Shown here: piece by piece, positions 1-10,275 of the stretch
How the letters are laid out: every line of letters starts with the position of its first letter
How positions within the stretch are numbered: the stretch's first letter is position 1
Source of the DNA: Treponema sp.
Lineage (GTDB): Bacteria; Spirochaetota; Spirochaetia; Treponematales; Treponemataceae
NCBI GenBank assembly: GCA_022010055.1
Contig: CP091737.1
Span: 1,860,001-1,924,000 of the forward strand
Direction of reading: 5' to 3'
DNA: 64,000 nucleotides
The notes under the pieces: generated by a model
The model's input: only the letters and a program-made list of their open reading frames with translations
Database searches by the model: none
What the model was told of the DNA's origin: nothing
Program-made: the position numbers and the translations under genes

Positions 1-3000
1 TCGTATTCATTTGTAAGAGGGTTTCCCGCAACATTCATAATCAAATCGCAGCTAGCGCCGTTCAAATCAGTACCGATTGTACGCTCGCTGTGTCCCATTT
101 TTCCAAGAACCCTTCCATCCGGGCTGGTAATTCCTTCAATTGCAAACAACGAACCGTTTGGATTGTCCGGCTCAGTAATCGCAGGATTTCCATATTCATC
201 AACATACTGAGTAAAAACCTGTCCGTTTTCAAAGAATTTCCTTGCAGTTTCCTCATCGCAAACAAACCGGCCTTCACCATGACTAATCGGAACAAGATGA
301 ATTCTTGAATCCACAACGCTTGGATCCATTGCCCACGGACTCGCCGCACTTACCAGACGGGTTCTTACAATCCGGCTTATATGGCGGCCAATCTTATTGT
401 ATGTCAAAGTAGGCATATCAGGCTCCATGTCGCGGAATTCACCGTACATTGCAAGACCAGTTTTTACAAGAGCCTGGAAACCGTTGCAAATTCCAAGGAC
501 AAGACCGTCTCGCTTTTTAAGCAGTGCCATAACCTGCTCAGAAACACGGCCTTCGCGCAGACAGTTTGCAATAAATTTCGCAGAACCATCCGGCTCATCT
601 CCGGCGCTAAAACCACCGCTCAGCGCAAGAATCTGAGCCCCTTTCAATTCCCTTTCAAAATTTGCAAGCGACTCTTCGAGCAGCGCAGGAGTTTTATTCG
701 CCAGAACAATAATCTTTGTTTCCGCGCCGGCAAGGTTGAATGCACGCGCCATGTCGAACTCGCAGTTTGTTCCAGGAAACACAGGAATCAAACACGCGGC
801 TTTGATTTTGGAGCGGCAAAAACCGGATTTTTTCTTATATCAGACAAAGACTTGTGAATATTCACCGCAAATTCAGGAAGCGGCTTCTGAACCTCAGCAC
901 CGCTGACCGGCGGGAAAACTTCATACAACTTAGATTCCCATGCAGTCTCCGCATCAGCCAGATCGATTTTTACACCAGGAATATTGTCAACTTCAACCTG
1001 AATTTCCGCATCAGAAACCGTATTTCCAATCTTAAAAGCAGTTCCCTCGGCAAATCCGTCCAAATCAAGCTCACCGTCAGCTTCAACAATAATTGAACCA
1101 TAAAGCGGAGTGAACAAATCCTTTGGCGTAACTTTTTAATTTTATCAAAACCAGCGGCAGTCGCGCTAAACGGAAGATGGTCGATTTTTACACCGATTTT
1201 ATTTCCCATAGCCATTTTTGTAACCGCCTCCGCAATTCCACCGGCACAAACCGGATACATCGCGGCGATTTTTTTCTGGGAATTCAACTCATAAAGATTG
1301 TTTGAATTTGTTGTAAACACATCAAAATCTGGAGCAAGCTCAGCAGAATACGGAACAGTAACAAGATAAACATTGTCGCCTGACTTTTTAAAAGAACCGC
1401 TTGCAACATTTTTCACATCATCGCTTGTAACAGCAAAAGAAACCAGCGTATGCGGAACATTCAAATCCTCAAAAGTTCCGGACATAGAATCTTTTCCGCC
1501 GATAGAAGCAGTTCCCATGGCATTCTGCGCATCAATAGAACCAAGAAGGGCAGCCGCCGGGTATCCCCAAGTTTTTTCACTTACAGCGCGGCCAAAGAAT
1601 TCCTGGAACGAAAGGCGGCAGTCAACAGGTTTTCCGCCCATGCAGGCAATTTTAGCCAGAGAAGAAAGCACCGCAGTCTGCGCGCCATGCCACGGAGACC
1701 ATTCGCCAACGCGCGGATCATAGCCAAAGGCCATCATGCTTACAGTAGAAGTTTCAAGCGGACTTACAACAGGAATTTGCAACCATACCTGCCTCAGGCG
1801 TACTCTGATATTTTCCGCCATAAGGGAACAGAACTGTGGAAGAGCCAATTGAACCGTCAAAACGCTCGCCCAATCCGCGCTGGGAACAACAAGCCAAATC
1901 GCTTATATTCTTCATCCATGCGTTCTTAAGCGCAGCCTCACCGCCAGCAGATTCACGCTTAGAAAGCTCTTCTTTTACAGAATCCAGCGCATTTACAAGC
2001 GGAGAATCCTTTTGCGCCGCAGGACTTTCAATCAGCGCAACCGCCTCGTGATGAGCGCCCGCCGCATCCAAAAATTCCCTGCCAAGATTTACAATAGTCT
2101 TGCCGCGCCAGTTAATAACAAGGCGGTCAGTATCAGTCACATCAGCAACTTTCACCGCCTGCAGATTCTCTTTTGCCGCCGCATCAATAAATTTTCAGCG
2201 TCTTTTGCACGCACAACAACCGCCATGCGCTCCTGCGACTCAGAAATAGCAAGCTCAGTTCCGTTCAAACCTTCATACTTTTTAGGAACTTTATCCAAAT
2301 CAATATCAAGACCAGGGGCAAGCTCGCCGATTGCGACAGAAACACCGCCAGCGCCAAAGTCATTGCAGCGGCGAATCATCAGGCTGACATCCTTGTTCCT
2401 GAACAGACGCTGAATTTTTCGCTCCTCAACAGCATTTCCTTTCTGAACTTCAGCGGCAGCCGTAGAAACAGATTTTTCAGTATGAACCTTGGAAGAACCA
2501 GTAGCACCGCCAATTCCATCCCGGCCAGTTCCGCCGCCAACAAGAATAACAACATCACCCGGCTCAGGGCGCTCGCGCATAACAGTATCAACAGGAGCGG
2601 CCGCGACAACAGCGCCAAGCTCCATTCGTTTCGCCATATAACCAGGATGATAAAGCTCTGCAACCTGACCAGTCGTCAAGCCAATCTGGTTTCCATAAGA
2701 GCTGAATCCCTGCGCAGCCTCGCGGCAGATCTTAACCTGCGGCAACTTTCCCTTTAGTGTAGCGCTCAAAGGCACTGTAGGATCCGCTGCGCCGGTAACA
2801 CGCATAGACTGGTAAACCCACGAACGTCCGGAAAGAGGATCGCGTATAGCGCCGCCAATACAAGTCGCAGCGCCGCCAAAAGGCTCAATTTCAGTAGGAT
2901 GATTATGAGTTTCGTTCTTGAACATCAAAAGCCATGTTTCTTTCCTATCGCAGGCATTTCCATTCTCATCATGAGTGTAATGAACATCAATATAAACCGA

Positions 3001-3929
3001 GCAGGCGTTATTTCCTCGCTGACTTCAAGGTTATCAAGCTTTCCGTGCTTTTTAAGATATTTTATGCCGATAACAGCCATATCCATAAGGCAGACAGGCT
3101 TATCCGTACGTCCGGCATACATTTCAGTGCGCATCTCAGAGTAATTCTTCAAAGACTTCTTGAATAAATCCGCATACGGGCCGTCCTCAACCTTAATATC
3201 TTTCAGCTCGGTCAGGAACGTCGTGTGGCGGCAATGGTCAGACCAGTAAGTATCCAGAACACGAATTTCAGTTTCTGTCGGGTCGCGTTTTTCACCGGCA
3301 AAGTAACTCTGCAAAAATTTAATATCCGCAAAATCCATCGCAAGGCCCATCTTCTTGCGGTAATCTTCCAAAGCCTTGTCATTCCAGCCAATAAAACCAT
3401 CAACAACAGGAATATCATCCGGAACCTCAGACCTCATCTCCAAAGTTTCAGGAATCGCCTCGTCATCTGTCAAACGGCTGTCAACCGGATTAATCAAATA
3501 ACCCTCGATTTTTTTCACATCATCAGCAGAAACCTTTCCGCTCAAAACAACCATTTTCGCACAACGAACGCGGGGAGCTTCAGACAAAACCTCAACAGAA
3601 GAAGCCATTCCGGCCCTAAGCAAATTCAAACACTGTTCCGCGCTGTCCGCCCGCTGATCATACTGACCCGGCAAATATTCCCAAACAATAACAGTATCAC
3701 CGTCAGCAACATCAACCCTGTCATAAAAAACAAAATCACTCTGCGGTTCGCTAAAAATTCTAGTAGCAGCAGCCTTTCCAACAGCCTCGCCGATATTTTC
3801 AACATCATAGCGGTTAAGATAACGAACTCCAGTCACACTAGAAATTCCCAAAAAATTATTAATCTGCGACAAATAACTTTCAGCCTCGTTAGCAAAACCA
3901 GGCTTCCTTTCTACATATAAACGAAACAT
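1..3929 (-). CDS. purL: Phosphoribosylformylglycinamidine synthase (FGAM synthase), 3' end outside window
   Basis: Catalyses the fourth step of de novo purine synthesis: FGAR, glutamine and ATP give FGAM. It is the large single-chain form. The N-terminus begins MFRLYVERKPGF; the linker/synthase motif TYWSDHCRHTTF lies near 3210-3250; the ATP-site segment FKNETHNHPTEIEPFGG lies near 2880-2925. The C-terminal glutaminase domain (PGTNCEFD, ICNGFQAL) is readable from about 790 down to 1 and runs off the window. The frame breaks five times, near 3013, 2195, 1783, 1130 and 815. Each is repaired by adding one A (two near 1783) to an A-run on the coding strand, and the repaired protein matches the family throughout. 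I therefore call sequence error rather than a pseudogene. No Shine-Dalgarno precedes the ATG; see the promoter entry. Confidence 0.93.
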
Positions 3930-3936
3930 AAATTAC

Positions 3937-3965
3937 ATTATAAAGATATTCAAACGCCCTTTCAA
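3937..3965 (-). promoter_or_regulatory. purL promoter abutting the start codon
   Basis: TTGAAA, 17 bp, TATAAT on the minus strand. Seven bases (GTAATTT) separate the -10 hexamer from the purL ATG at 3929, so the expected transcription start falls at about 3930-3929. This predicts a leaderless mRNA, and no ribosome-binding site is visible. Confidence 0.7.
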
Positions 3966-4426
3966 CGCAGATTTTGAATAAGTTTTTTCTTTCTTTGGGC
4001 GCAAAATACCACCGCAACGGGTGTTCCGCGGTTTCGTAACCTCATTGCAAAAACAAAACGCCAGCTCTATTAAAAAAAACAAAAAAAGCCACCCAGAAAA
4101 CAAATCATCCTTTACAAAAAAAAATCCCCCAGGCGTTTTTTTTTCGCAACCGCCTGCGGCGGCCGCTCCACCCCCGCGCAAGTCCCACACCGCGCAAACC
4201 GCGCCTATTACCAAAAACGCAAAAGGCCGTCTTAAAATCAGACAGCCTTCTAAAATTCATATTAAAAATGCAAGAAGAAAATTCATTTTTTTATAGACTA
4301 GAAAAAAAACGCTTTCAGACATTCCATTTTCCCGTGCAATTTCAATTATTTTTAACTCGCAAACTTTTTACAGATTAAAAACCCTCTTAAGCCATTATAC
4401 AATTGCCTGCAAGTCAAGAATAAAAA
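3966..4426. other. Gene-free stretch upstream of purL
   Basis: No credible gene. It holds long A/T homopolymers, a GC-rich patch (about 4150-4205) with small CCGC/GCGG stem-loops, and an imperfect stem-loop at 4222-4249 (AAGGC.GTCT with AGAC.GCCTT). That stem-loop lies downstream of the lipoprotein gene and could end its transcript. Short ORFs on both strands here are low-complexity and overlap each other. Confidence 0.5.
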
Positions 4427-4870
4427 TTACTTAAATTCAGCCACAGCAACTTCAACAGCTTTTTCTGTTTCAGCCGACGCTGTATTAGATTCAGTCTTTA
4501 TAATTTCACCTTTAATTTTCAGTGATGCAGGTGCCCAAATTCCACAAGTAATAGAGTTCGCAATATAAGCCAAAGGTCCAGCAGAATAAGTTATGCTGAT
4601 ATTTCTAGCTCCATTTCCACCTGCCTTCTGAACTTCTTTGGACACGATAGCATAAATCTTATCAGACATGGCACTAGAAGAAATATTAAACAAATTAGCC
4701 CCTGCTGGTGTTCCAAACAATTCGTGGACAGTTTTTCTTACAGAAAATTTACCCACAACAGAAACACCCTCCGTTTCTGTTGTATAAGACAATCCCTCAG
4801 CCTTAAAAGTCACACATGATGAAAACAAAAAAGTTACCATCAAACCAATTGCGAAAAAAAACTTCTTCAT
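4427..4870 (-). CDS. Small lipoprotein of unknown function
   Basis: A 147-residue exported lipoprotein. It has a short basic N-terminus (MKKFFF), a hydrophobic segment and a lipobox ending LFSSC, predicting lipidation at Cys19. The mature part is rich in Ser/Ala/Thr and has one further hydrophobic stretch (about 105-120, with a Gly-Pro-Leu-Ala turn). It loosely resembles small TRL/Bor-like surface lipoproteins, but I cannot assign a family. The start is supported by a GGGAG motif just upstream. It stands alone between the hairpin-rich tandem array and purL. The function is unknown. Confidence 0.75.
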   Translation of the reverse strand: MKKFFFAIGLMVTFLFSSCVTFKAEGLSYTTETEGVSVVGKFSVRKTVHELFGTPAGANLFNISSSAMSDKIYAIVSKEVQKAGGNGARNISITYSAGPLAYIANSITCGIWAPASLKIKGEIIKTESNTASAETEKAVEVAVAEFK

Positions 4871-4921
4871 AAAAACTCCCAGTTCTCTCCAATAAAAAGA
4901 ACCTTAAAAAATAAAAATATT

Positions 4922-4996
4922 AAAACGAAACCGAGCAACGCAAGGTTTCGTTTTAAAGGGGTTTTGTAAACCCCTTTAAAACTGTACAGTTTTAAA
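4922..4996. repeat. Three consecutive palindromes
   Basis: Three perfect or near-perfect inverted repeats lie back to back. 4922-4954 has an 11-bp stem (AAAACGAAACC/GGTTTCGTTTT). 4955-4977 has a 10-bp stem (AAAGGGGTTT/AAACCCCTTT). 4975-4996 is a palindrome centred on ACTGTACAGT. They lie immediately upstream of the lipoprotein gene and beside the tandem array. Confidence 0.8.
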
Positions 4997-5084
4997 TTTT
5001 TCCGCAAAAAAAAGTGCCGGCAACCAAAAAGCCACCAGCACCTTCAATTTTAACAGCAAAAAAAAACAGTTTCCTCAATCACCT

Positions 5085-5985
5085 GCGGGCACGGACGCCC
5101 GCGCTTAGCAAAGCGAGAAATCCGCCAGGATTTCTCGTAAGTAAAAAAAAAGCAAGGATGCTTTTTTTCGCACCCTTGCTAAAAAAAACTAGTTCCCTCA
5201 ACCAACCGCGGGCACGGACGCCCGCGCTTAGCAAAGCGAGAAATCCGCCAGGATTTCTCGTAAGTAAAAAAAGCAAGGATGCTTTTTTCCGCACCCTTGC
5301 TAAAAAACTATTTTCCCTCAACCATCCGCGGGCACGGACGCCCACACTTAGTAAAAAAAAGCAAGGATGCTTTTTCCGCACCCTTGCTAAAAAAACTAGT
5401 TTTCCCAAACCATCCGCGGGCACGGACGCCCGCACCCAGCCGAGCGAGAAATCCGCCAGGATTTCTCGTAAGTAAGGAAAATACAGGACGTATTTTTTTT
5501 TACACCCTGCTAAAAAAAACTAGTTCTCTCAACCAACCGCGGGCACGGACGCCCGCGCTTAGCAAAGCGAGAAATCCGCCAGGATTTCTCGTAGTAAGGA
5601 AAATACAGGACGTATTTTTTACACCCTGCTAAAAAAAACTAGTTTCCCTCAACCATCCGCGGGCACGGACGCCCGCACCTAGCCAAGCGAGAAATCCGCC
5701 AGGATTTCTCGTAGTAAGGAAAATACAGGACGTATTTTCCTTACACCTTGCTAAAAAAAACTAGTTTCCCTCAACCAACCGCGGGCACGGACGCCCGCGC
5801 TTAGCAAAGCGAGAAATCCGACAGGATTTCTCGTAAGTAAGGAAAATACAGGACGTATTTTTTACACCCTGCTAAAAAAACTAGTTCTCTCAACCATCCG
5901 CGGGCACGGACGCCCGCACCTAGCCAAGCGAGAAATCCGACAGGATTTCTCGTAAGTAAAAAAAAGCAAGGATGCTTTTTTTTAC
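5085..5985. repeat. Tandem array of eight hairpin-rich units (about 85-124 bp each)
   Basis: The anchor GCGGGCACGGACGCCC (5' flank and last base vary) recurs near 5086, 5208, 5328, 5415, 5538, 5658, 5780 and 5899. A full unit holds three stem-loops: GCGGGC/GCCCGC, GAGAAATCC/GGATTTCTC, and an AT-flanked stem of two kinds (AGCAaggaTGCT or AATACaggacGTATT). Copies differ by whole-motif loss (the third copy lacks the GAGAAATCC hairpin) and by single bases. Unit lengths are not multiples of three and both strands are spuriously open, so I do not call it coding. The last hairpin ends at the stop codon of the downstream-numbered livJ gene and may act as its terminator. Confidence 0.9.
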
Positions 5986-7118
5986 GGATTTACCGTAGTC
6001 TTATAAGCTGTTGTTATTTTTCCGTCAGCGCCTTTTACGAACTGAATCATAACCGCAGACTTTACAGGATTCCTTTTTTCATCAAAAGTAATATGACCTG
6101 TAACATAATTTCCGTCTGTCTTTTCAAGAGCATCGCGAACTTTTTCAACATCAAGAGTTCCAGCAGCCTCAATAGCATCCTTCAACATATAAACAGAATC
6201 ATAACCAAGAACAGCGAAAGAATTAGGCGACTTGTTATATTTTGCCTTAAATGCCTTTACAAGATTCTGAACAGCAGGCTCTGTTGAATCCTCCGCATAG
6301 TGATTTGAATAATAACCGTTCAATACTTCTTCACCGGCATTTGCAGTAAGACCATCCCAACCGTCAGCACCAACAATAGGAGTATTTATTCCCTGAGCCC
6401 TAAGCTGCTTTGCAATCAAAGCAACAGTTCCATAGTAATCAGGCAGATAAACTACATCAGGATTGGCATTTTTAATCTTTGTAAGCTGAGCATTAAAATC
6501 TTTATCGCCAGTAGAATATGCTTCAAGAGCAACAACAGTACCGCCGTTAGCCTTAAAAGAAATCTTGAAATTTTCAGAAAGACCAACAGAATAATCGTTT
6601 CCGCTATCATAAAGAATAGCGGCGCGCTTTGCCTTCAAATTTTCAGCGGCAAATTTTCCACCGACAGTTCCCTGAAACGGATCAATAAAACATGCGCGGA
6701 AAATATAATTACCGGCATCCGTAATAGCCGGGGCAGTTGCGGCCGGCGCAATCTGAATAACTTTGCTTGCCTGAGCCAAAGTAGTAATAGCCTGAGCACA
6801 ACCGCTAGTCAAAGAACCGATTACATACTTAACGCCGTCTTTTGTAATAAGCTTCTTAAAAGCATTTACAGTCTTATCTGGAGAACCTTCGTCATCTTCG
6901 CAGATAAATTCAACTTTTTTTCCGGCAATTCCACCAGCAGCATTAATTTCCTCAACAGCAAGGTCAATACCGTTCTTACATTCAACACCATATACAGCAA
7001 CACTGCCAGAAAGCGGCGCTACTCCACCTATTTTTACAGTATCACCAGAACTTTTTGAGCAGCTTGCCAAAGAAAATGCCATTAAAGCAAAACCAGCAAA
7101 TCCAACAAACTTTTTCAT
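5982..7118 (-). CDS. livJ: Branched-chain amino acid ABC transporter substrate-binding lipoprotein
   Basis: A 378-residue periplasmic-binding-fold lipoprotein of the Leu/Ile/Val (Peripla_BP_6) family. It delivers ligand to a LivHMGF-type permease that is not in this window. The signal peptide MKKFVGFAGFALMAFSLASC has its lipobox at Cys20. The mature start (KIGGVAPLSGSVAVYGVECKNGIDLAVEEIN) is typical, as is the later KLITKDGVKYVIGSLTSGC region. I chose the ATG at 7118, not the upstream in-frame one, because GGAGGAAAAT lies just ahead of it. The exact ligand is inferred from family only. The gene is a monocistron between the rpsD terminator and the tandem hairpin array. Confidence 0.9.
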   Translation of the reverse strand: MKKFVGFAGFALMAFSLASCSKSSGDTVKIGGVAPLSGSVAVYGVECKNGIDLAVEEINAAGGIAGKKVEFICEDDEGSPDKTVNAFKKLITKDGVKYVIGSLTSGCAQAITTLAQASKVIQIAPAATAPAITDAGNYIFRACFIDPFQGTVGGKFAAENLKAKRAAILYDSGNDYSVGLSENFKISFKANGGTVVALEAYSTGDKDFNAQLTKIKNANPDVVYLPDYYGTVALIAKQLRAQGINTPIVGADGWDGLTANAGEEVLNGYYSNHYAEDSTEPAVQNLVKAFKAKYNKSPNSFAVLGYDSVYMLKDAIEAAGTLDVEKVRDALEKTDGNYVTGHITFDEKRNPVKSAVMIQFVKGADGKITTAYKTTVNP

Positions 7119-7230
7119 ATTTTCCTCCGAAAATGAAAAATATTTTAGACTATACAGCCTGAATTTCAAATTCCCATAATAATTTATTTCAAATTCTTAT
7201 GGAAGTAGTTTTTAAAAAATTCAAAAGAAT

Positions 7231-7263
7231 AAAAAAAAAACGACAGCCGCCTGGACTGTCGTT
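7231..7263 (-). terminator. Rho-independent terminator after rpsD
   Basis: On the minus strand the inverted repeat AACGACAG/CTGTCGTT is followed by a run of ten T. It lies 18 bp beyond the rpsD stop and closes the long ribosomal-protein block. Confidence 0.85.
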
Positions 7264-7280
7264 TGTTCTGCATTCAAAAA

Positions 7281-7874
7281 CTATTTAGAATAGTATTCGA
7301 TTACAAGATTTTCCTTAACATCAACTGGAATTTCAGCGCGAAGAGGCAAGCGGCTAAATTTAGCGCTAAAACCATCAACGTTCTTTTCAATATATTCAAG
7401 TTTTCCAGCTTTATCTTCAAGGAAGATTGCTTTTAACGAACCTGACTTCTGAGCTTTTTCACTCAAAGCGATTGTCTGTCCAACTTTTACAGAGAAAGAA
7501 GGAATATTAACTTTCTTTCCATCAACAGTAAAGTGTCCATGACTAACCATCTGGCGAGCCTGACGAATAGACTTAGCAAAACCAGCACGGTATACAAGAT
7601 TATCAAGACGGCGTTCCAAAAGAATAAGCAATTCGTCACCAGTATTACCTGTTGCACGAGCAGCCGCATCGAAATATCTTCTCATCTGTTTTTCAAGGAT
7701 TCCGTAATATGCCTTTACCTTCTGTTTTTCAATCAACTGAAGACCATATTCTGAAACCTTCTTTTTTTTAGCAAAAGCAGGGGAATTTGCTCTTTCCAGT
7801 GCTTTAGGGTGTCCACAAACGTTTACACCAAGTCTTCTACATTCTTTAAAACGAGGACTTCTTCTAGTAGCCAT
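7281..7874 (-). CDS. rpsD: 30S ribosomal protein S4
   Basis: A 197-residue primary 16S rRNA-binding protein of the small subunit. The N-terminal part has FKECRRLGVNVCGHP; the S4 RNA-binding domain has RLDNLVYRAGFAKSIRQARQ and VSHGHF (about 95-125). The start has GGAGCATAAA nearby. It is the last gene of the spc/alpha block, after the zinc-ribbon ORF. In many bacteria S4 represses the alpha operon; I see no clear S4-target structure here. Confidence 0.96.
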   Translation of the reverse strand: MATRRSPRFKECRRLGVNVCGHPKALERANSPAFAKKKKVSEYGLQLIEKQKVKAYYGILEKQMRRYFDAAARATGNTGDELLILLERRLDNLVYRAGFAKSIRQARQMVSHGHFTVDGKKVNIPSFSVKVGQTIALSEKAQKSGSLKAIFLEDKAGKLEYIEKNVDGFSAKFSRLPLRAEIPVDVKENLVIEYYSK

Positions 7875-7895
7875 TTTATGCTCCTATTTAATTTT

Positions 7896-8132
7896 TTACT
7901 CTGCAGCTGGTGCAGATTCTTCAGCAGCAGGCGCTGCCTTTGCCGCAGCCTTAGCAGCAACTCTTTCTTTATTCTTCAAAGTAGCATTGCATACTTTGCA
8001 GATATTTAAAGTCTGTCCGTCAACTTCTTTTTCATAAAGACATTTTACATCTGTCTTCTTACAGATAGGGCAAGTAGCTCTTCCGTGTGCCGGAAGCGAA
8101 CGGATACCAGTTCCACGATGGTTCTTAGACAT
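7896..8132 (-). CDS. Small zinc-ribbon protein within the ribosomal operon (unknown)
   Basis: A 78-residue protein between rplQ and rpsD. The basic N-terminus MSKNHRGTGIRSLPAHGR leads into a CPICKK...CKVC four-cysteine zinc ribbon (about residues 21-49). An Ala/Lys/Glu-rich tail like the tail on L17 follows. The gene lies 3 bp after rplQ with GGAG upstream (AAGGAGTAGG), so it is translated with its neighbours. Position, charge and zinc ribbon suggest a ribosome-associated protein, but I recognise no named r-protein. It could be a spirochaete-specific subunit or assembly factor. Confidence 0.7.
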   Translation of the reverse strand: MSKNHRGTGIRSLPAHGRATCPICKKTDVKCLYEKEVDGQTLNICKVCNATLKNKERVAAKAAAKAAPAAEESAPAAE

Positions 8133-8135
8133 TTC

Positions 8136-8690
8136 CTACTCCTTATCTGCTTCTTCTGCCTTTGGTTCAGCAGCTTTTTTTGCAGTTGTTTTCTTAGCTG
8201 CAGAAGTTTTCTTTGCAGCAGGCTTTTTTTCAGCAGTCGCAGCTTTCTTAGCTGGTTCTTTCTTTTCTTCTGTAGACTTAGCAGCCTTTTTTGTCTTAGC
8301 GCCAGATTTTTCTTCTTTTGCTTCAGAGTCAAGCTTATAATCTACGAGTTCAAGAATAACCATATCTGCGGCATCACCCTGTCGGAAGCCAATTTTAAGA
8401 ACACGAGTATATCCACCGTTACGGTCTTTCATTCTAGGACCGATTTCAGTAAAAAGTTTGTTCAAAATCTTTTCATCTGCAATAAATTTCGCAGCTTCAC
8501 GGCGATTGTGAACTGAATCTATTTTACTTCTAGTAATTAATTTTTCAGCAGCCTTGCGAACTTCCAACGCCTTAGCTTTTGTTGTAGTAATACGTTCAAA
8601 TCTAAAGAGTGAAGTCACCATGTTGCGTGACATTGCACGACGGTGTGCTGTTGTGCGCGAAAGCGGATTAAAACCATTTCTATGATTCAT
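8136..8690 (-). CDS. rplQ: 50S ribosomal protein L17 with Lys/Ala-rich C-terminal tail
   Basis: A 184-residue protein. Residues 1 to about 120 are the conserved L17 fold ([29 protein letters not shown]; later [19 protein letters not shown]). The last 60 or so residues form a low-complexity tail of AKK, EEK and AAKK repeats, longer than the usual 120-130-residue L17. Its ATG overlaps the last codons of rpoA by 11 bp, indicating translational coupling. Confidence 0.95.
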   Translation of the reverse strand: MNHRNGFNPLSRTTAHRRAMSRNMVTSLFRFERITTTKAKALEVRKAAEKLITRSKIDSVHNRREAAKFIADEKILNKLFTEIGPRMKDRNGGYTRVLKIGFRQGDAADMVILELVDYKLDSEAKEEKSGAKTKKAAKSTEEKKEPAKKAATAEKKPAAKKTSAAKKTTAKKAAEPKAEEADKE

Positions 8691-9735
8691 CTGTTTCTTC
8701 CTTCTGCTTTGTTAAGTTTGCAGCATTCTTCAGATGACTATAGTCAGTCATACCAAGAGTCAAGCCCCATTCCTGAAGTTTTTCTTTGATTTCTGTAAGA
8801 CTCTTCTTACCAAAGTTTCGAGTCTTTGCAATATCATCTTCTGTCTTTTTAGTTAATTCACCAATAGTGCGAATATTTGCGTTTTTAAGACAATTTGAAG
8901 AACGAACAGAAAGTTCAAGTTCTTCCACAGGAGTATTAAGTATTTCCTTAATTCTTGCATCATCTTCGCTGTCTTCTTCACTACTAGCGACATCACTGTC
9001 ATTAAAGTTTACAAAAATCGAAAAATGGTCTTTTGCAATTTTTGCAGCTTCTGCCAATGCATCTTCAGGTGCAATTGTTCCATCTGTCCAAATTTCAAGA
9101 ACAAGCTTATCATAATCATTACGCTGTCCTACACGACAAGGTTCAATAGAATACTTTACCTTTGGAACAGGCGTAAAGATTGCATCCATAGGAAGCGTAC
9201 CAACAACTTCTATATAGTGTTCGTTTACTTCTGCAGGAACATAACCACGGCCAAGATCAACCTGCATTTCAATTTCAAGATTGCAGCCTTCCATCATCGT
9301 AAAGACAAGCATATCTTTAGTCATAACTTCAAGCTGATTTTCCTTGGCAAGGTCATCGCTCTTTACAACACCAGGGCCTTTAAATTCATAAAGGATAGTG
9401 TCCTGCTCAATATCGTCAGGAAGACGCAAACGAATCTGTTTAAGACTGTTGATGATTTCCAATGTATCTTCAGAAACATTCGGAATTGCTTCAAATTCGC
9501 TCGAAATTACGTGCGGCACACCATCTGCATCATAAGAAGTAATGCGGACAGATGTGATGGCGTAACCCTGAATTGATGAAAGCAATACACGGCGCAAAGT
9601 ATTTCCTACTGTTGTACCAAAACCTGTTTCAAAAGGATAAGCTGTGAACTTACCATAATTCGGATTAGTCTCAAGATGCTCAAAAGTAATACCCTTTGGT
9701 TTCTTAAAACCTTTAAGCAGATTTTTGCGAGCCAT
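8680..9735 (-). CDS. rpoA: DNA-directed RNA polymerase alpha subunit
   Basis: A 351-residue alpha subunit. The N-terminal domain dimerises and assembles beta and beta-prime ([22 protein letters not shown], about residues 38-60). After an acidic linker ([10 protein letters not shown]), the C-terminal domain with [22 protein letters not shown] contacts UP elements and activators. I start at [10 protein letters not shown] (9735), where GAGGAGTTCTG lies upstream, not at the longer in-frame MSFSTS start. Confidence 0.96.
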   Translation of the reverse strand: MARKNLLKGFKKPKGITFEHLETNPNYGKFTAYPFETGFGTTVGNTLRRVLLSSIQGYAITSVRITSYDADGVPHVISSEFEAIPNVSEDTLEIINSLKQIRLRLPDDIEQDTILYEFKGPGVVKSDDLAKENQLEVMTKDMLVFTMMEGCNLEIEMQVDLGRGYVPAEVNEHYIEVVGTLPMDAIFTPVPKVKYSIEPCRVGQRNDYDKLVLEIWTDGTIAPEDALAEAAKIAKDHFSIFVNFNDSDVASSEEDSEDDARIKEILNTPVEELELSVRSSNCLKNANIRTIGELTKKTEDDIAKTRNFGKKSLTEIKEKLQEWGLTLGMTDYSHLKNAANLTKQKEETDES

Positions 9736-9881
9736 CAGAACTCCTCTTGAGGTTGAAAAACTCAACCCCCCAATTTACATCAGACAAACCAGACTTTTCT
9801 GGCTTATTACTTCGTTTAGACATCTCTGTCAAAACAGTCTGCCACTGACATCCGGCAGACAGGATTACTATCTTTTTTCCG

Positions 9882-10261
9882 TTACATACGGCGAGTTTTG
9901 CGTGGTCGGCATCCGTTATGCGGAATCGGAGTAACATCATGAATAGATTTTACTCTTAATCCCATCGCACCAAGTGAACGGATAGCGTTTTCGCGTCCCA
10001 TTCCAGGTCCCTTTACATAAACGTGAACTTCCCGCAAACCGTAACTTACTGCCTTCTGTACAGCTGTTTCAGCAACTGACTGAGCAGCAAATGGAGTAGA
10101 TTTCTTTGCTCCACGGAAACCAAGACCGCCTGATGACGCCCAAGACAGAGCATTACCATTCAAGTCTGTAATTGTAACGATAGTATTATTAAACGTTGCC
10201 TGAATGTAAACATTACCTTCGTAAACGCTTTTCTTTTCCTTTCGTTTTTAGCTGTAGCCAT
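9882..10261 (-). CDS. rpsK: 30S ribosomal protein S11 (one apparent frameshift)
   Basis: Platform protein of the small subunit. The body ([28 protein letters not shown]; the ending [10 protein letters not shown]) is clear. The first 20 or so codons are in another frame. Adding one A near 10248 gives [21 protein letters not shown] joined to the body, 126 residues in all. The 380-base span plus one base is divisible by three. I read this as a sequence error. Confidence 0.93.
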
Positions 10262-10275
10262 TAGTTTCCTCCGCC

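Noticed and set aside
381..857. Plus-strand ORF of 158 codons over the purL glutaminase region
   Set aside because: It lies opposite the conserved PurL glutaminase domain (PGTNCEFD, ICNGFQ), which explains the open frame.
5014..5632. Plus-strand ORFs through the tandem array encoding RARTPALSKARNPPGFLV-type repeats
   Set aside because: Both strands are open, unit lengths break the frame, there is no ribosome site, and the sequence conserved between units is the hairpins rather than a protein frame.
8085..8516. Cys/Phe/Ser-rich ORF opposite rplQ
   Set aside because: It is the antisense of the Lys/Ala/Glu-rich L17 tail; the composition is a mirror effect.
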